Below are positions 11,768-24,152 of a stretch of 64,000 bases of DNA, piece by piece; position 1 is the first letter of the stretch, and the number at the start of each line of letters is the position of its first letter. Under the pieces are notes generated by a model that saw only the letters and a program-made list of their open reading frames with translations, was not told the origin of the DNA and searched no databases. Origin of the DNA: Trichoplax sp. H2 (taxonomy: Eukaryota > Placozoa > Uniplacotomia > Trichoplacea); the NCBI GenBank assembly GCA_003344405.1, contig NOWV01000125.1, positions 62,001 to 126,000 on the forward strand. Direction: 5' to 3'. A program made the translations under genes and the position numbers.

Positions 11768-12958
11768 ATGGCCTATAAATTAATCAGTCGTTACTACAAA
11801 AAGTTATCGCAACAAAGTAGAATGCAATGGAGAACATCGATGTACAAAAGATATTGTTTCAATAGTCAGTCATATCGAGATTATTCAAGTGCTTTTCTAC
11901 AAAATGAAAGCCCTTTACCAGAACTAAGTGTCCCAGTCCAACTAGCTGGTAGAAAGTATTTACCCGGTTCGTGGCATCATCAGTTTCCACAACAGCTTAA
12001 TAATCCTCAACCTGATTTTCCACATGTCGTTACTCCATCTAATACTACTGATGCAGCAAATTTATCCTTAACCGACTGGGCTACTGTTGTTCGCCAATAC
12101 TTAGATGATAATTTAACTAAATATGGGGCGGTTCTGGTACGATCATTACCCATCCAAAATGAAACACATTTTTCACAGTTAGTTAGTCAACTAAAATATA
12201 ACCCTCAATCTTATAAAGGAGGTATAGGAAATCGGCATAGCAAGGTAACCAATGTCATGACAGCCAGCGATGAACCAAAAGAATGCAGTATTGAATTACA
12301 TAATGAAATGGCTTACTCACCTAATTGGTCTGATCTTATTATTTTCTATTGCAAGATACCTCCTGCATTAGGTCATGGTGGACATACTTGTATTGCTAAA
12401 GTCAGCGATTATGTCGATCGATTAGGTCAAGATATTACTCAACCATTTCTTAAACGAGGCCTTCGATATCAAAACTATCTATTTAGCCAAGGTTCTGTAC
12501 CTTATAAATACATTACATGGCAACAATCATTCCAAACTAAGGAAAAAGCAGAGGTAGAAGAATTCTGTACTAATGCAGGTTACACATATAAATGGGATGA
12601 CAATGAAAATCTAACCTATTATATCGATCTACCTGCCGTTGTAAATCATTCCAAGACAAGTAAACTTTCATGGTTTAATCAAATTTATCAACATTCGTCA
12701 ACATATACCAGAGAACATCCTTCTTTCGAAGTTGCAGATTTACCATTAGACAAACATCCGCTTCAATGCTATTTCGGTGACGGTGGTGAAATTAGTGAGG
12801 ATATACTATTTTACATGCGTAGTGTTAATTGGCAAGTAGCTGTAGGGTTTGAATGGCAAGCTGGGGATGTCCTGTTTTTGGATAATGTTTTAGTACAGCA
12901 TTCCAGATTGAGTTTTGAGGGTCCTCGAAAAGTTTACGTCAGTATAATGAACTATTAG
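11768..12958 (+). CDS. TauD/TfdA-family Fe(II)/2-oxoglutarate dioxygenase, copy 2
   Basis: One exon, 396 residues, a tandem paralogue of the gene at 8223-9398 with a five-residue offset. The catalytic set is kept: His178, Glu180, His378 and Arg387. The two proteins are near-identical through long stretches of the core, such as LPIQNE and YLDDNLTKYGA. They differ in the first 45 residues and at scattered surface positions. The N-terminus (MAYKLISRYYKKLSQQ) is basic and free of acidic residues for about 45 positions, consistent with a mitochondrial presequence. The intact frame argues that both copies are under selection. Unlike copy 1, it has no dense GTAC cluster immediately upstream. Confidence 0.9.
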   Translation: MAYKLISRYYKKLSQQSRMQWRTSMYKRYCFNSQSYRDYSSAFLQNESPLPELSVPVQLAGRKYLPGSWHHQFPQQLNNPQPDFPHVVTPSNTTDAANLSLTDWATVVRQYLDDNLTKYGAVLVRSLPIQNETHFSQLVSQLKYNPQSYKGGIGNRHSKVTNVMTASDEPKECSIELHNEMAYSPNWSDLIIFYCKIPPALGHGGHTCIAKVSDYVDRLGQDITQPFLKRGLRYQNYLFSQGSVPYKYITWQQSFQTKEKAEVEEFCTNAGYTYKWDDNENLTYYIDLPAVVNHSKTSKLSWFNQIYQHSSTYTREHPSFEVADLPLDKHPLQCYFGDGGEISEDILFYMRSVNWQVAVGFEWQAGDVLFLDNVLVQHSRLSFEGPRKVYVSIMNY

Positions 12959-15900
12959 TTCTTATAACAGTATTTGTATCGATGGCTGAACTTATTTACG
13001 CATGTTTATTATATTATCCGCATAGGAAAATGATTTAGATGGATGTTTACCGATAATACGTATATACTTGATCAACTTTTTTCAGAGAATCGCATAACAT
13101 CGTAGTAATTCCATTAGCTTTCCAACCGCAATTGCTTTCGGATATGTACTAGCAAACTACGAAATTATTTAATATTATTAAGATTTGGTAAAGATCATGG
13201 TATATTAATCGAGCCTGTCAGTTCAAGTAATGCAATAATCCGGTACATTAATTATAGCAAAACAATATTAATTAAACTTATACGAGAGCGGTATATGCGT
13301 GTACGCATGCTATCATCTAAAATTTTTAAACTGAATAGATTTAAGCTTCTAATATTTTTACTAGTACTTGTATTTTTTAATCAATGCGAATTGATAGTTT
13401 CAGGCATCCAATTTTATAATATTCTCACTCTTGCTACTCTATACGCATACTCGTATGGCATGCAATTCATGCTATCTCCATCTTTAGATAGATGTAGACC
13501 ATTTTTAACTATTAAAATTATACTTGGTATCTGGTAAAACCTATAGCATTCGTTCTGGAGATTTAACTATCGTAATTATTGCTATTTTAGGCAGTAAGTT
13601 AACTACATACGCCAATAAAGAGTCTCAAAAGTAGCATGACAAGGTTTCGATTTCTTATGTAAATAACAAATCAGTTCAATTTTCTTACCAAGAACTATCA
13701 GCAGTTAACTTTATCTAATAAATTTCGAACTATTTACTATATCTGAATTATTTATCTTGCTATAAACATTACTCTACCTGATGAACTTGCTTAGTCTTAT
13801 CTACCAGTGGAATATCTTGCTCGTGGCACTTTGCGAAAATAGATTGTAGTATTTTATTAGTACTTTGATAACAAACAGTGCGCAGCTCATGAAGTTCTTA
13901 AAGAACTTCAAAGAATTTCATGCTAAATTTGTACCCGAGAGATTAAGTAAGTTGGCTAATAAGCACTGAAATTACTCGGATTACAGCGCTGTACAGTATA
14001 GTTACACAGTGAATAAAAAAAAATACAGAACTACCTATTGAGCATCTAAAGTCTAAAGCCTCTATTACAGTTAACTATTAATACGTATGCCATTTGTTTA
14101 TTAAACACCTCCTCTAGTATTCATAATAAATAGTAGAGCCCGAAAATATCGACATTCACTCCGGCCGGTACTTTCGCGGATAAAGGCTATGGTTGAGAAG
14201 CTACTGTAGTTATAGAGTACAGACGATCACACAAATTATGAAAAGGAAGAAAAGTACTTTATTTAGAACATATAGGCAAATAGCAGGCTCCTACAACGCC
14301 AGGCATCGCTTGACCATGGTAATAACATTAAGTTGATCGGGCTACCTATATCTTCACTAATAGTATTCTAGATTATCTTAATTTATCAACTGAATAAACG
14401 GCCCTTTTTATCCTCTACACATAAATGATAGAGAACTACAACTCCTAGTCAATAGCAATTTCAGAGGGTACTCTTTTTTACCATTTTAAAATTTATATCT
14501 AACTATCGATATGGATATTATGCTAATTATGCCAATCATTAATTCCTATTGCAGGGCTGGATAAAATATTACTGTTAACAGACATAAAACATCTAATCTA
14601 ACTATAAAAAATTTAGCATGCAGCACATATTGATCGAATCCGGCTACGTTTTAATGAAGTTTTGTTTCAAAGAAAATGGGCATAGCCCGCTAAAGGTGTA
14701 ATTAGCAAAACAACATGAACGATACAAGTATTGAATTTTATGCTGTCTACAAGTTTATATTACTTGGCTATTGAAATTGGTATCTATACTTGTTTTGCCT
14801 ACCATTAATTTAGATTGTAAAAATCTTGATAGCATTTTAGTAGGAATAAAAGTAAATATTTTCGAAAATTTAAAATTTCATGTACATTGGTTGATATTGG
14901 CTAAATTTTAATGAAGTTATCCATCAAGAAAGACGCAATTGAAGATGTATTACTGTAAACAGTAACAGTGTCAATTATAATACAATTAGATACTAAGCTA
15001 TTTTCCGAGTACATCTATGATATGAAATGATGTATTATATCATCGATTTAGTAATTCTTTTAAGACAAATTCATTCATGGCCGCAGAAATGCTGAATTTG
15101 GTACATCATACCTCTTAAATTAATCGAAAGGCTTTCAAAATATCCCTACTTAGATAGACGCCTACTGGTAATACGCACCATATATATACATTTGATTCAA
15201 TTTTTCAAAGAGTTGCATACATACATTGCAGTAATTCCATTAGCTTTCCAGTCACAATTACTTTCGAATATGTGCTGGCAAATTACGGAATTAATTAAGA
15301 TTTGGTAATGATGGTAATATAATAATTGTTATAATTAATCGAAGCCTGCCAGTTCAGGCAATGATCCAGTACAGTAGTTACAGCATAACAATTCTTAACT
15401 TATACTAGGCATTATACGCGCGTATGTTATTAAATAAAATTTTTTACTCAATACATTTAAGCTTCTAATATCTTACTAGTACGTGTATTTTTAAATCAGA
15501 CCGAATTGATAGTCTCATAATATTCTCATTCTGCTACGCTATGTGCATGCTCATATGGCATGCTATTCATGCTATTTTCATCTCTAGATAGCTATTTTAC
15601 TACTGTGCTTCCAACTAAATTAAATTAAGTAACGGGTAGCTATTTACTATTCTGGTAGTTCCTATTAATTATCAGCTATTCGGTTCCAAATTCTTTAGGT
15701 CTAGTACACTTTCCTGACACAATTTACTAAAACATACAATATACTGTATATAAAAAGCCAACTTTTAGTTACTTGCCAAACTTGTCATCCTTAATGAATC
15801 AGCAACTGTTGATGGGATATAATACCCGGGTACATAATAAAGAGACAGCAGGCCTATTAATTAGGATCAGCAGGTAGTTCTTTTTTATTCTTATAACTAT

Positions 15901-17718
15901 TTTTCCAGGCCTCTAAATTAGTCGATAACGATTGTTCATTAACGATCTAACTACTTCATATTAACACTTGTATGTAAGTTCAGAATTGTTTATATTTATT
16001 CTAGGTTTTGCTGGTATAAGCGTATCAGCAGAAAGTCGCGATTTTAAGCTATTGTTCAGATATTTTTATAGTCATAGCGTAAGATACACTATAATAAGTA
16101 AAAGTATTTCGAATGCTAGGATCATAAGAATACGTTAATGTCACAAAGGTGGCTTCATGAACGGTCTTAAATTAAAATTACGGTTTACCTTACCGTCTCC
16201 AACGCCTAGTTCTATACAGTAGCATGACTGCTTGATCAATTTGTTAAGGAGCACAGTTTTGTACGCTAATAACAGAATACTGAGCATATAATTTCAACTA
16301 ATTTTGAACGAATAAATAAAGGACAGTACCGGTACTTACGTAACTCAATCATGAAGGAAATTTAATTATTGGTTTATAAAAATAAACCAGACAACAACAA
16401 TAAAGTTATTGGTTTACACTGTTAGCAGTGCTATCGTTTCTAATTCATTTTAACTCTTTTTTAAGATTTGCTAATACGAATCTATAAAGTAAAATATGCT
16501 ATGTTGTTAGACTTTCTTTACGACATTTTTACTCTTGCTGTACTATCGATGGTGGTAAATGGCATATGATATTTTCCGTCTTTATACAACTATAAAACGT
16601 TTTTTTAATTCTGAAGCTTACGATACCAGTATAGCTAGCCAGATCTATGATACCCTTCAAACTAAGAAGTGTATGGCATTATTATCAGCATATAGGAATA
16701 ATTATGTTCGACTGGTCGTGGATCTTTATGATTTACATTCTTCTAATTAATCTTAATTTATCTACTGAATAAGCAATTCTTCTACGTCTTATTTAATCGT
16801 ATTTTCTATTGATGGTATTAGGGGATTACTACCGTAACTTTTAGTGTATAGTTGGCCACGATTATCGATATGATACTAATCACACTAATCAAGAACTTGC
16901 ACAATTTTCTAAAACTATTTATGATTAAGGCTGATATCGTATTCTTGCTTCAATAATTCCTCGAACTTGTACAAGCTTACAACTATGGACCCCTAAATAT
17001 TATCGCATCTCTCAATTGATAAATATAAACTTTCGAATTTTTGTTTTAATTTCTGATAGAATGATCCTAAAGTAAATAGACTTTATTTTATTGCAATATT
17101 ATACTTTCAAATTCAATAGAGTCCCTTTCCAGTAAATTTTAGCTAATATTGCAATTACAACAAGAGTTGCATTATCTGGCTTAAGTTTAAATTGACTTTA
17201 TTCAAATCGAAATGATAGAAAATAGAATCATCAAGCAATAATGACGAATGGCGTAATGTACGTGTATGAATACAAATAATCAATTTCTACCACCATATAG
17301 TTACGGCTACAGTAGTTACAACAATTACCCGCATAATTATAATAGATATTTATGACTTATTTAATCTTGAGAATATATTTAAAGTAATTTAAAACGTTAT
17401 ATCTAAAAAATGTCCTTCCAGCTTATTATTGGTATGGTAGACATTTAATAGCGCATTTGCATAGCGGGATAGTAGTAATTGTCATTTTCAGAATGACAGT
17501 GTCAAAATTATATTAGCTATATTGCAAGGCAATATGCATTACTTTACAGTACAGATAGTCCTAAAATGTAGACGGTAATAATGAACAGTTAATAATACGT
17601 GAGTATTTCTGCCCTTAGACAATCAAATAAAAAATGATCTTATATTCTAACTACATCCTAAGGGGTAAAACTATCAGGTGAACAGTGTTTGTACTATGGG
17701 ATTCAATCCTAATTCTAT
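12959..17718. repeat. Decayed tandem-duplication spacer after the dioxygenases
   Basis: No intact gene. Bases about 13040-13560 and 15150-15605 are diverged copies of one another, sharing GTAATTCCATTAGCTTTCCA, TTTAAGCTTCTAATAT and the GGCATGC words. Bases 15605-16330 match 10640-11360 in the first spacer. Bases 14340-14520 resemble 16740-16900. The order implies an array of gene-plus-spacer units. A short frame at 16559-16750 begins MAYDIF, at about the place expected for a third gene start, but the rest does not resemble the enzyme. Remaining sequence is AT-rich without visible features. Confidence 0.7.
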
Positions 17719-20700
17719 TTATTTTGATTCGTCCTTCGAGGTTTCCCGAACTAAACTAAGTAACTTATCCAGCTTAGCGATTTCAGCTTGTTTACGTTCT
17801 GCCTTGGTCATAGGTGGCGCATTCTTACTCTTTTCCTATTAGGCATTCAAAATGTTATTCTTACATATAAAATGCTTAAAGTATTATCTAGCAATAGTTC
17901 TAAATATTGATTGTATGAAATAGTTTGCAAAAATCAATAACAACAGAAAATAGAATAACACAATCGGTTTGATTTACCTTACTAATCCTACGAAGATTAG
18001 GTGATAACTTGAAGCTAGTAACATATCCTCGATCATCACCAGTGTTGATTATTGGATGGTGAGGATTGAAGGCAATATGTGTCAATTTCGTTTTCTTCTT
18101 TTGAACGACTATTATTTATGCATGAAATAATAATATCAATGAGTTTACTAGGTTTATCTCCATTTTCTTCATTGCGAATGAAATTATTGTTAATATAAAC
18201 TCACCAAGTTGTTCACATATTGGTTCATATTTATTAAGATTTAAATCAAATACGTGAATCTAAAATATGATGAAACAATAATAATATTAGAAAAATCTAG
18301 TGTCAGCTGTCAGTAATGAAAATTTAACTTTATTGTAAGTCTTCCTGGTAAATTACAAATGTCTTTAATCTACCTTGCCATCATCTGTGACTGCAGCAAA
18401 AACTGTAGATGAGTATGGAGACCAAGCAATATCTCCAACGCTACTATTCAAGTCAAAGGTAAACATAGGCTCTCTATAAAAATAAATTAAGTAGAATGTT
18501 AAATTAACAGCTGAATATTGGTGTATTCTGTAAATCAATACTTAGATAGCTTATTAGGGTCTTATTGCAAGTGTAGTTGTTCACATAAATGATCATGTGT
18601 ATTCTAGAACTTTACTTGGGATGGGTATGATCCCAAATTTTAACGGTCCAATCAGCACTACACGATATGAAAATGTCCGGGTGATAATAATTCCATCGTA
18701 CTGCATACACAGCCATATGGTGAGCCTTGAATATTAACCGAAATTTACATATTTAGACTTACTGCACAATAAATTGTAATCTAGAACACTAATTTCAACT
18801 AGTAGCAATAATTACGTCATAGGTATCGAGATACTGGCTCGAATAAGCTTTGGAACACTTATAAATTTTGCCTTCTTCCGTTCCTAACATTAACAAGATT
18901 TTAAAGCCCAATTATTTTGACATACTACTCAATATCAAATAAGATTTTTAATTATTTGCGAATTATGCTACTATTCTTTCTTACCGACTAAGAAGATATA
19001 ATCGACAGTCTTGCTGAAATCGAATGAAGTGCCGCAGCCTAAAATATAGGTAAATCGATTAGACAAAATAATATTGAGCCAATGCAGATTACAGTTGTCG
19101 CTTCAGGTTGTATATTAACGATTTCGAACCGCAAATAATGTAGTACTAAGATAACTATTGAAGGTACTACCGGTTTAAGTCATGGAATCAGCAATTACAC
19201 GATAAGAATAAGTTAATTTAAAGTATAAGGCGACATTTTGCTTATTATAAGTAAGTAAAATTAGAGACCAGAAGTTGAAGATGATAGAAGGAATTAATTT
19301 CTATCGAAGTAATAAACTACAGTACCTAGATTGAACAACTGGGTCCCATTTGGGCCTTCAGTAGGAATATCACTCATTCTTAATTCAATAACGTTAGTAT
19401 GGTGTAATTCATTCTAAAAAAATTTTGATGGTTTAACGGTATCAAAATTAAATAATGTCTACTGGAAGAAATTGATTAAGAATAATAATTGCGGAAAACA
19501 AAATACTGGTACCTTAACAATTGTCCACATCACCACTCGCCCATCTGATGAAACTGAATAAAAATTTAAATGATTATCCAAATCATCTTTTTGCCAACTA
19601 ACCTACAAGGAATAGATGATAAGCATATAAGAATCATGCATGATATTTTTACTGTGTCACATTCATACTTATAATTACTGATAATAATAATTACAAACGC
19701 ATTAGACTTTATGTAATGGAATGACCGAAATTACCTGCCACACTGGATCGGTATGCTTGCCGTTATTAGCAGTAGATTTATAAATTGGATCTTGCACTTT
19801 TTCTTGAACGTTATAAACAGCAACGCTACCATCGTAAAATCCAACAGCAACAAGAAACTGATGTTCAGGGTGGATATCTAAACACATGACTCCACTTTCT
19901 GTTGAATAGATGTATCTGACAGTAGATAATAACATAGAATAAGTCGAAGATCAATATGCAGGCTATTTACGCTCACTGTCAAATATGATGTATCGATCCT
20001 TACTCGGGATATGAAGGATTCTTCATAGAGTAAAAGCATATCATGCCTCGGCTTTGCTTCAAAAATTCATCTAACATATAATAAAAAACATGTTCATGTT
20101 AGGCAGATATTGGTTATAGAGAATTATCTTTATTTATAACTGGAGATAAATCAATACTTTTAAGCTTTTAATGACGATTCTAGTTTAATTTAATTTAATT
20201 ATAATCCTATTCTAGCTTACATGATCCATAGCCCACAGCAACTAAATCATGATACTTTGGATTCCTAGAAGTTATGCATTACAAAATGAAAGCGTTAAAC
20301 CGCTAAAATCCAAAAAATAGATTGAACTAATAATCATAAAAAAACTACCGAAGTTATCATAATCATACCAACACATCGCTGTAACTGCCAGTCTTTTAGA
20401 TTTATCATAAGAATACTTCCAAAGTGGTAGCAGTGTTCCTTCCTGGTCTCTGAACTCATCAGCAGCGTCTTCCCAGTATTTAAAATCTAAAATATACAAA
20501 CGATATCGGTAATACACAAATTAGCAAATCCAAGAATCACCGTGAAATTTTTCTTTTACAACGCTCTATTAGTACCTTGAGCAATATCATCATACGTATT
20601 TTGGTTAACCATTCTTTCGACAATTTTGGAAGCTTTGTGTATCTTAGAGATATCATCCGTCTATTTCAAGTTATCAAAATACATTAATTTTATTAATTAC

Positions 20701-23039
20701 AAGGAATCAATGATTCAAGACTATTTACTTGGTGAAAACCGCGACTATATACCTGTAGATCAAGTGTTGTTAGCTTCTTTTTCTTATAATCTTCCTTCTT
20801 TTCCTTTATGATGGTAGTCTTTTTCTCTTTGGCCTTTTCCTAAGCAAGTTGCCAATATCAAAATTTACTATCACTGCAATTTATTAGATGATAAATGAAC
20901 ATAATTCGCGTAAATGCCGATATGTTTACTCCTTTGCTATCTTAGCAAGTTACCTGTCTTTCTAAATCTTCCGCATATGCGTCATATATTTCCCACTAGG
21001 TTGTGATTATAAATGATCGAATTAATATTGTTTCTTAATCGAATATGGTCTATTACCAAATATTAATCTTGTCATATTGATCTTTACCTGATTTGCAGAT
21101 GCCGAAAAGTTAGCTCTAGGTGGTGGCTCAGTTACTGTTCCTCTTTCCTACACATTTAAGGGTTGATATGAGTGCTACCGAAAAACCTTATAAAATTTAG
21201 GTCACATTGCTAGTAAATTATAGTGCAAACTCACTCTAGATGGATTATTAAAGGTCTGCGAGGCTCGTTCACTAAAGTTAAACTGATTAGTTAATTTCTT
21301 ATCTTTCTTATCTTGGCCATCCGTTTCGGTACCAGCATCAATCTGAGAAGGATTAAAAGCATTTAAGAAAGCGATAGTGTTAAGAATTGGGCATTATCGG
21401 TAAAGAGAAATAGTTCTATTATTTACTTTATCATCTCCTTCTTGCTGTTCTTCTTCATCCGCCGCAGCTTCACTTGCATGATCACTTGTTGCTGTAAGTA
21501 CCATAAATCTCATAAGATTACACTTTTATTGATTATCTTAATTATCTCATTAATGTATGAATTGGACTGTAAAGATTTGTTCTTATTACCATCAGATACT
21601 GCTTTAGCTTCTGCTGCTTCAGCTTTAGCCTTCTGACGTCTTGCCTCGTCTGAATCTTTGTGTAGAAGATTTCTAAAATATTGTACAGGTATGAGAAACT
21701 TATGAAAGTTTCCTAGGTGACAAAATTGTATTAAGGTTAATAAATAACTTACCCGTCCAAGGCAAAGTGAATTGCCAGCTGATCGACACTTGAAATTTGT
21801 TTATATGATCGATCCTAGTTCATATGTAAACTTGAATTAATCTCCTATAATATAGATATTCTTCCTTATCGTATCAAGTTAACTTGCCTACCTTGTAATT
21901 GTATCTGACAATATTGCTGGGCGCATGGGGATTATTAGCTGTTAATATTCTGGTAAATTCTTCTTTTAATTCCTATCATGAATAGAAATAGAAGGGTATC
22001 TAATTAATTTAGAGCAGTTGCAAAGAGTTGACAGTGATATAAAATAATTAAATTCTGCTTTACGTACAACTTCACTAAGGTCCAATTGGTCTTCAGGTTT
22101 TATGACAGTTTTTGACTGCATTTAGGAATAGTAGCAAAATACGTAAATGAATATACATCAACTAAAGACAGAAATTTAAACTATCAATCTGACAAAATTC
22201 TTATTCAACCTGCATCCATTCATCAACATTCTCTTCTCCAATTTCCGTACGATCGTCGTCGTCCTAAATGGAATGGTAATTCGAAGTCAGTATAAGTTTT
22301 TAAATAAACGATCTATTTCTTTGCATAATGCAGTACTCCTATTTTATGGCCTATTTCTTAGCTTAGCCTGTAAGTATATGCTTACTCTGGATGGGCCTTG
22401 CTTTTTCCCTTTGGATAGATTGCCAAGTTTTGTTACCTTTCATTATGAAATAGACAAGTTTAAAATACGAACGGGCCTACATTACCTAACAAGCTCATGG
22501 TACAACTTGCAGCCTAAATGTCTAACGTATCTAGATCCCTAAATATGCACGAACTATTTCTAATTTTATTCCGTGAGAGCAGGGTGAATGTGCACACTTT
22601 GCTAGATCATAGCTTATTATAAAGATTAATATTACTTTACTGAAGATAATGTTTATATCTACTCTATCGAGACAGATAGCTACATGCGCAAGCACTTTTA
22701 TCATCAAGACCATGGGGTGGCATTATCTTATAGATTTGCATCATCTCTAATTACTGTTACCTCTATGGTTACCAATAACTTGTTCGAATTAATGAAATTT
22801 TTTTCAAACATACGTAATATTTGTATAGTAGATGAATTTATTAGCAATGATCGTTACAGAATAGGACTAAAGTTCACAAATATAGATACAACATATAGTG
22901 AAAATTAGAAAAGCATGACGATTCGTATTTATATGTAGGTTAAAAGTATTTTGTGCTGTCAATCTTGCGATTCAAAACGTACGTTATCAATAGAAATAAC
23001 TTTTCTAACCTTGTTGGTTTTACTTTGAGATTTCTTCAT
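17719..23039 (-). CDS. DNAI1: Axonemal outer-arm dynein intermediate chain 1 (DNAI1), 25 exons
   Basis: On the minus strand I place exons at 23010-23039, 22210-22263, 22068-22115, 21892-21972, 21753-21814, 21590-21672, 21427-21491, 21235-21342, 21088-21147, 20954-20995, 20753-20839, 20576-20660, 20369-20486, 20221-20264, 20004-20070, 19735-19915, 19513-19602, 19326-19413, 18985-19038, 18816-18883, 18616-18725, 18374-18473, 18205-18259, 17978-18108 and 17719-17835. All phases close, giving 675 residues (human about 699). Diagnostic blocks are [77 protein letters not shown] and the C-terminal [14 protein letters not shown]. The C-terminal half is a WD-repeat propeller. The N-terminal half is charged, with a Lys/Glu-rich segment. 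It is a structural subunit of ciliary outer dynein arms, so this is a ciliated organism. Exon 1 (10 codons) is the least certain. Confidence 0.95.
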
Positions 23040-23526
23040 AATTTTGTTCAATTAGTAATAATTGACCCTTTTCAGTGTTGAAGCAGTAAATATTAATAAG
23101 TTATCGGTGTGCAGGATCTGGAATTGAAAATCGATATTGCAGCAAACGTCTAATCTATGAACGAATACATAAAAGTTGGTCACTACTATGGTACACAAAA
23201 TCACCATCCACAAATTATGGTTGCTATGGAGATGGAGAGAGAGTACGCAAGCGTATGATGCTCAAAGCTGATTTGTAATTAGGTTGTCTCAACGCTCACG
23301 TTTACCAACTAAACCAGTCCAGTGAGCGACCTACAGTACAGTAGGGCATGTTTACTAATTGTTCCGATTTTTAAATGGCAAAGTATATAGAAATTATTGC
23401 TGTGGGCCTTAACTATTCTTGCATACTTAGCTCCATGTTGATATAAAGTACCCTATTTTGACGTTAGTTTGAGTCCTAATTTTTCTCATTTTCTACATCT
23501 CAAGAGAAAATAAACACGCTCATGGT

Positions 23527-23617
23527 GGCCGAGAAGGGCCAGCATACAGTACAGTACAGTACAGTACTGTACTGTACTGTAGTACTGTATACTGTACAGC
23601 ATTGGACCTTCTCGGCC
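23527..23617. repeat. 91-base near-perfect hairpin with a GTAC core
   Basis: The left arm begins GGCCGAGAAGGGCCAGCATA and the right arm ends with its near-complement (ATTGGACCTTCTCGGCC). The centre is a run of ACAGTAC switching to GTACTGT. The whole element can fold into one long stem. It lies about 0.5 kb upstream of the DNAI1 start and 0.5 kb upstream of PRCC. Confidence 0.85.
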
Positions 23618-23892
23618 CCCTCGTAACTTTGGCAGTACCATCGCAGAACACCACTGTGCCATAATTCTTCTATCGAAAAATGCCAAGTTACTCGTATATC
23701 ATAACCAAGCGGATTTTAAAGCGTGAGAGTTATATCTTTGGAAGTGCTTTGGATGCCTTAATTGTTGATAGGATTAAAATAATCCAATTTACAATTTAAA
23801 ACAAATTACAGATATGACGGATTTCGGCCATCGGTATAGTGTCTTTAGCTGCTGTTTCAGTCGGATAATAGTGCTTAGCCATCGACTACCAA

Positions 23893-24010
23893 TTACTGTA
23901 CATCTACAGTACGTACTGTAGAATATACTGTACACTGTACACTGTACTGTATATGCAGTCCATACTGTAGGCTTTTGTAAGTGTACAGTACTAGTACAGT
24001 ACGTACAGTT
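23893..24010. repeat. GTAC repeat cluster upstream of PRCC
   Basis: Overlapping ACTGTACA, GTACGTAC and CACTGTAC units end about 140 bases before the PRCC start codon. With the hairpin at 23527-23617 it fills much of the 1.1 kb divergent promoter region between DNAI1 and PRCC. Confidence 0.75.
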
Positions 24011-24152
24011 ACTCTATCAGGATTCAGGACTGATTTCAAGGCCATACTAAATCAGATGGAAACTGATGTAAACGGTAAACCACAGGCTTCTCAGCAACCT
24101 TGAAATTATTATTTCCATCTTCCTTCCTTTATCATTACTGATAGTTTTAATT

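Noticed and set aside
8223-12958. Bacterial contamination or horizontal transfer for the TauD genes
   Set aside because: The family is common in bacteria, but codon use and AT content look like the surroundings, both copies sit in eukaryotic spacer DNA, and related proteins exist in eukaryotes. Transfer cannot be shown from this window.
13295-13537. 80-codon hydrophobic frame starting MRVRMLSSKIF
   Set aside because: The duplicated copy at about 15420-15600 breaks this frame, so it is not conserved as protein.
16559-16750. 63-codon frame MAYDIF as a third dioxygenase
   Set aside because: Only the first few residues resemble copy 2; no catalytic residues or core blocks follow.
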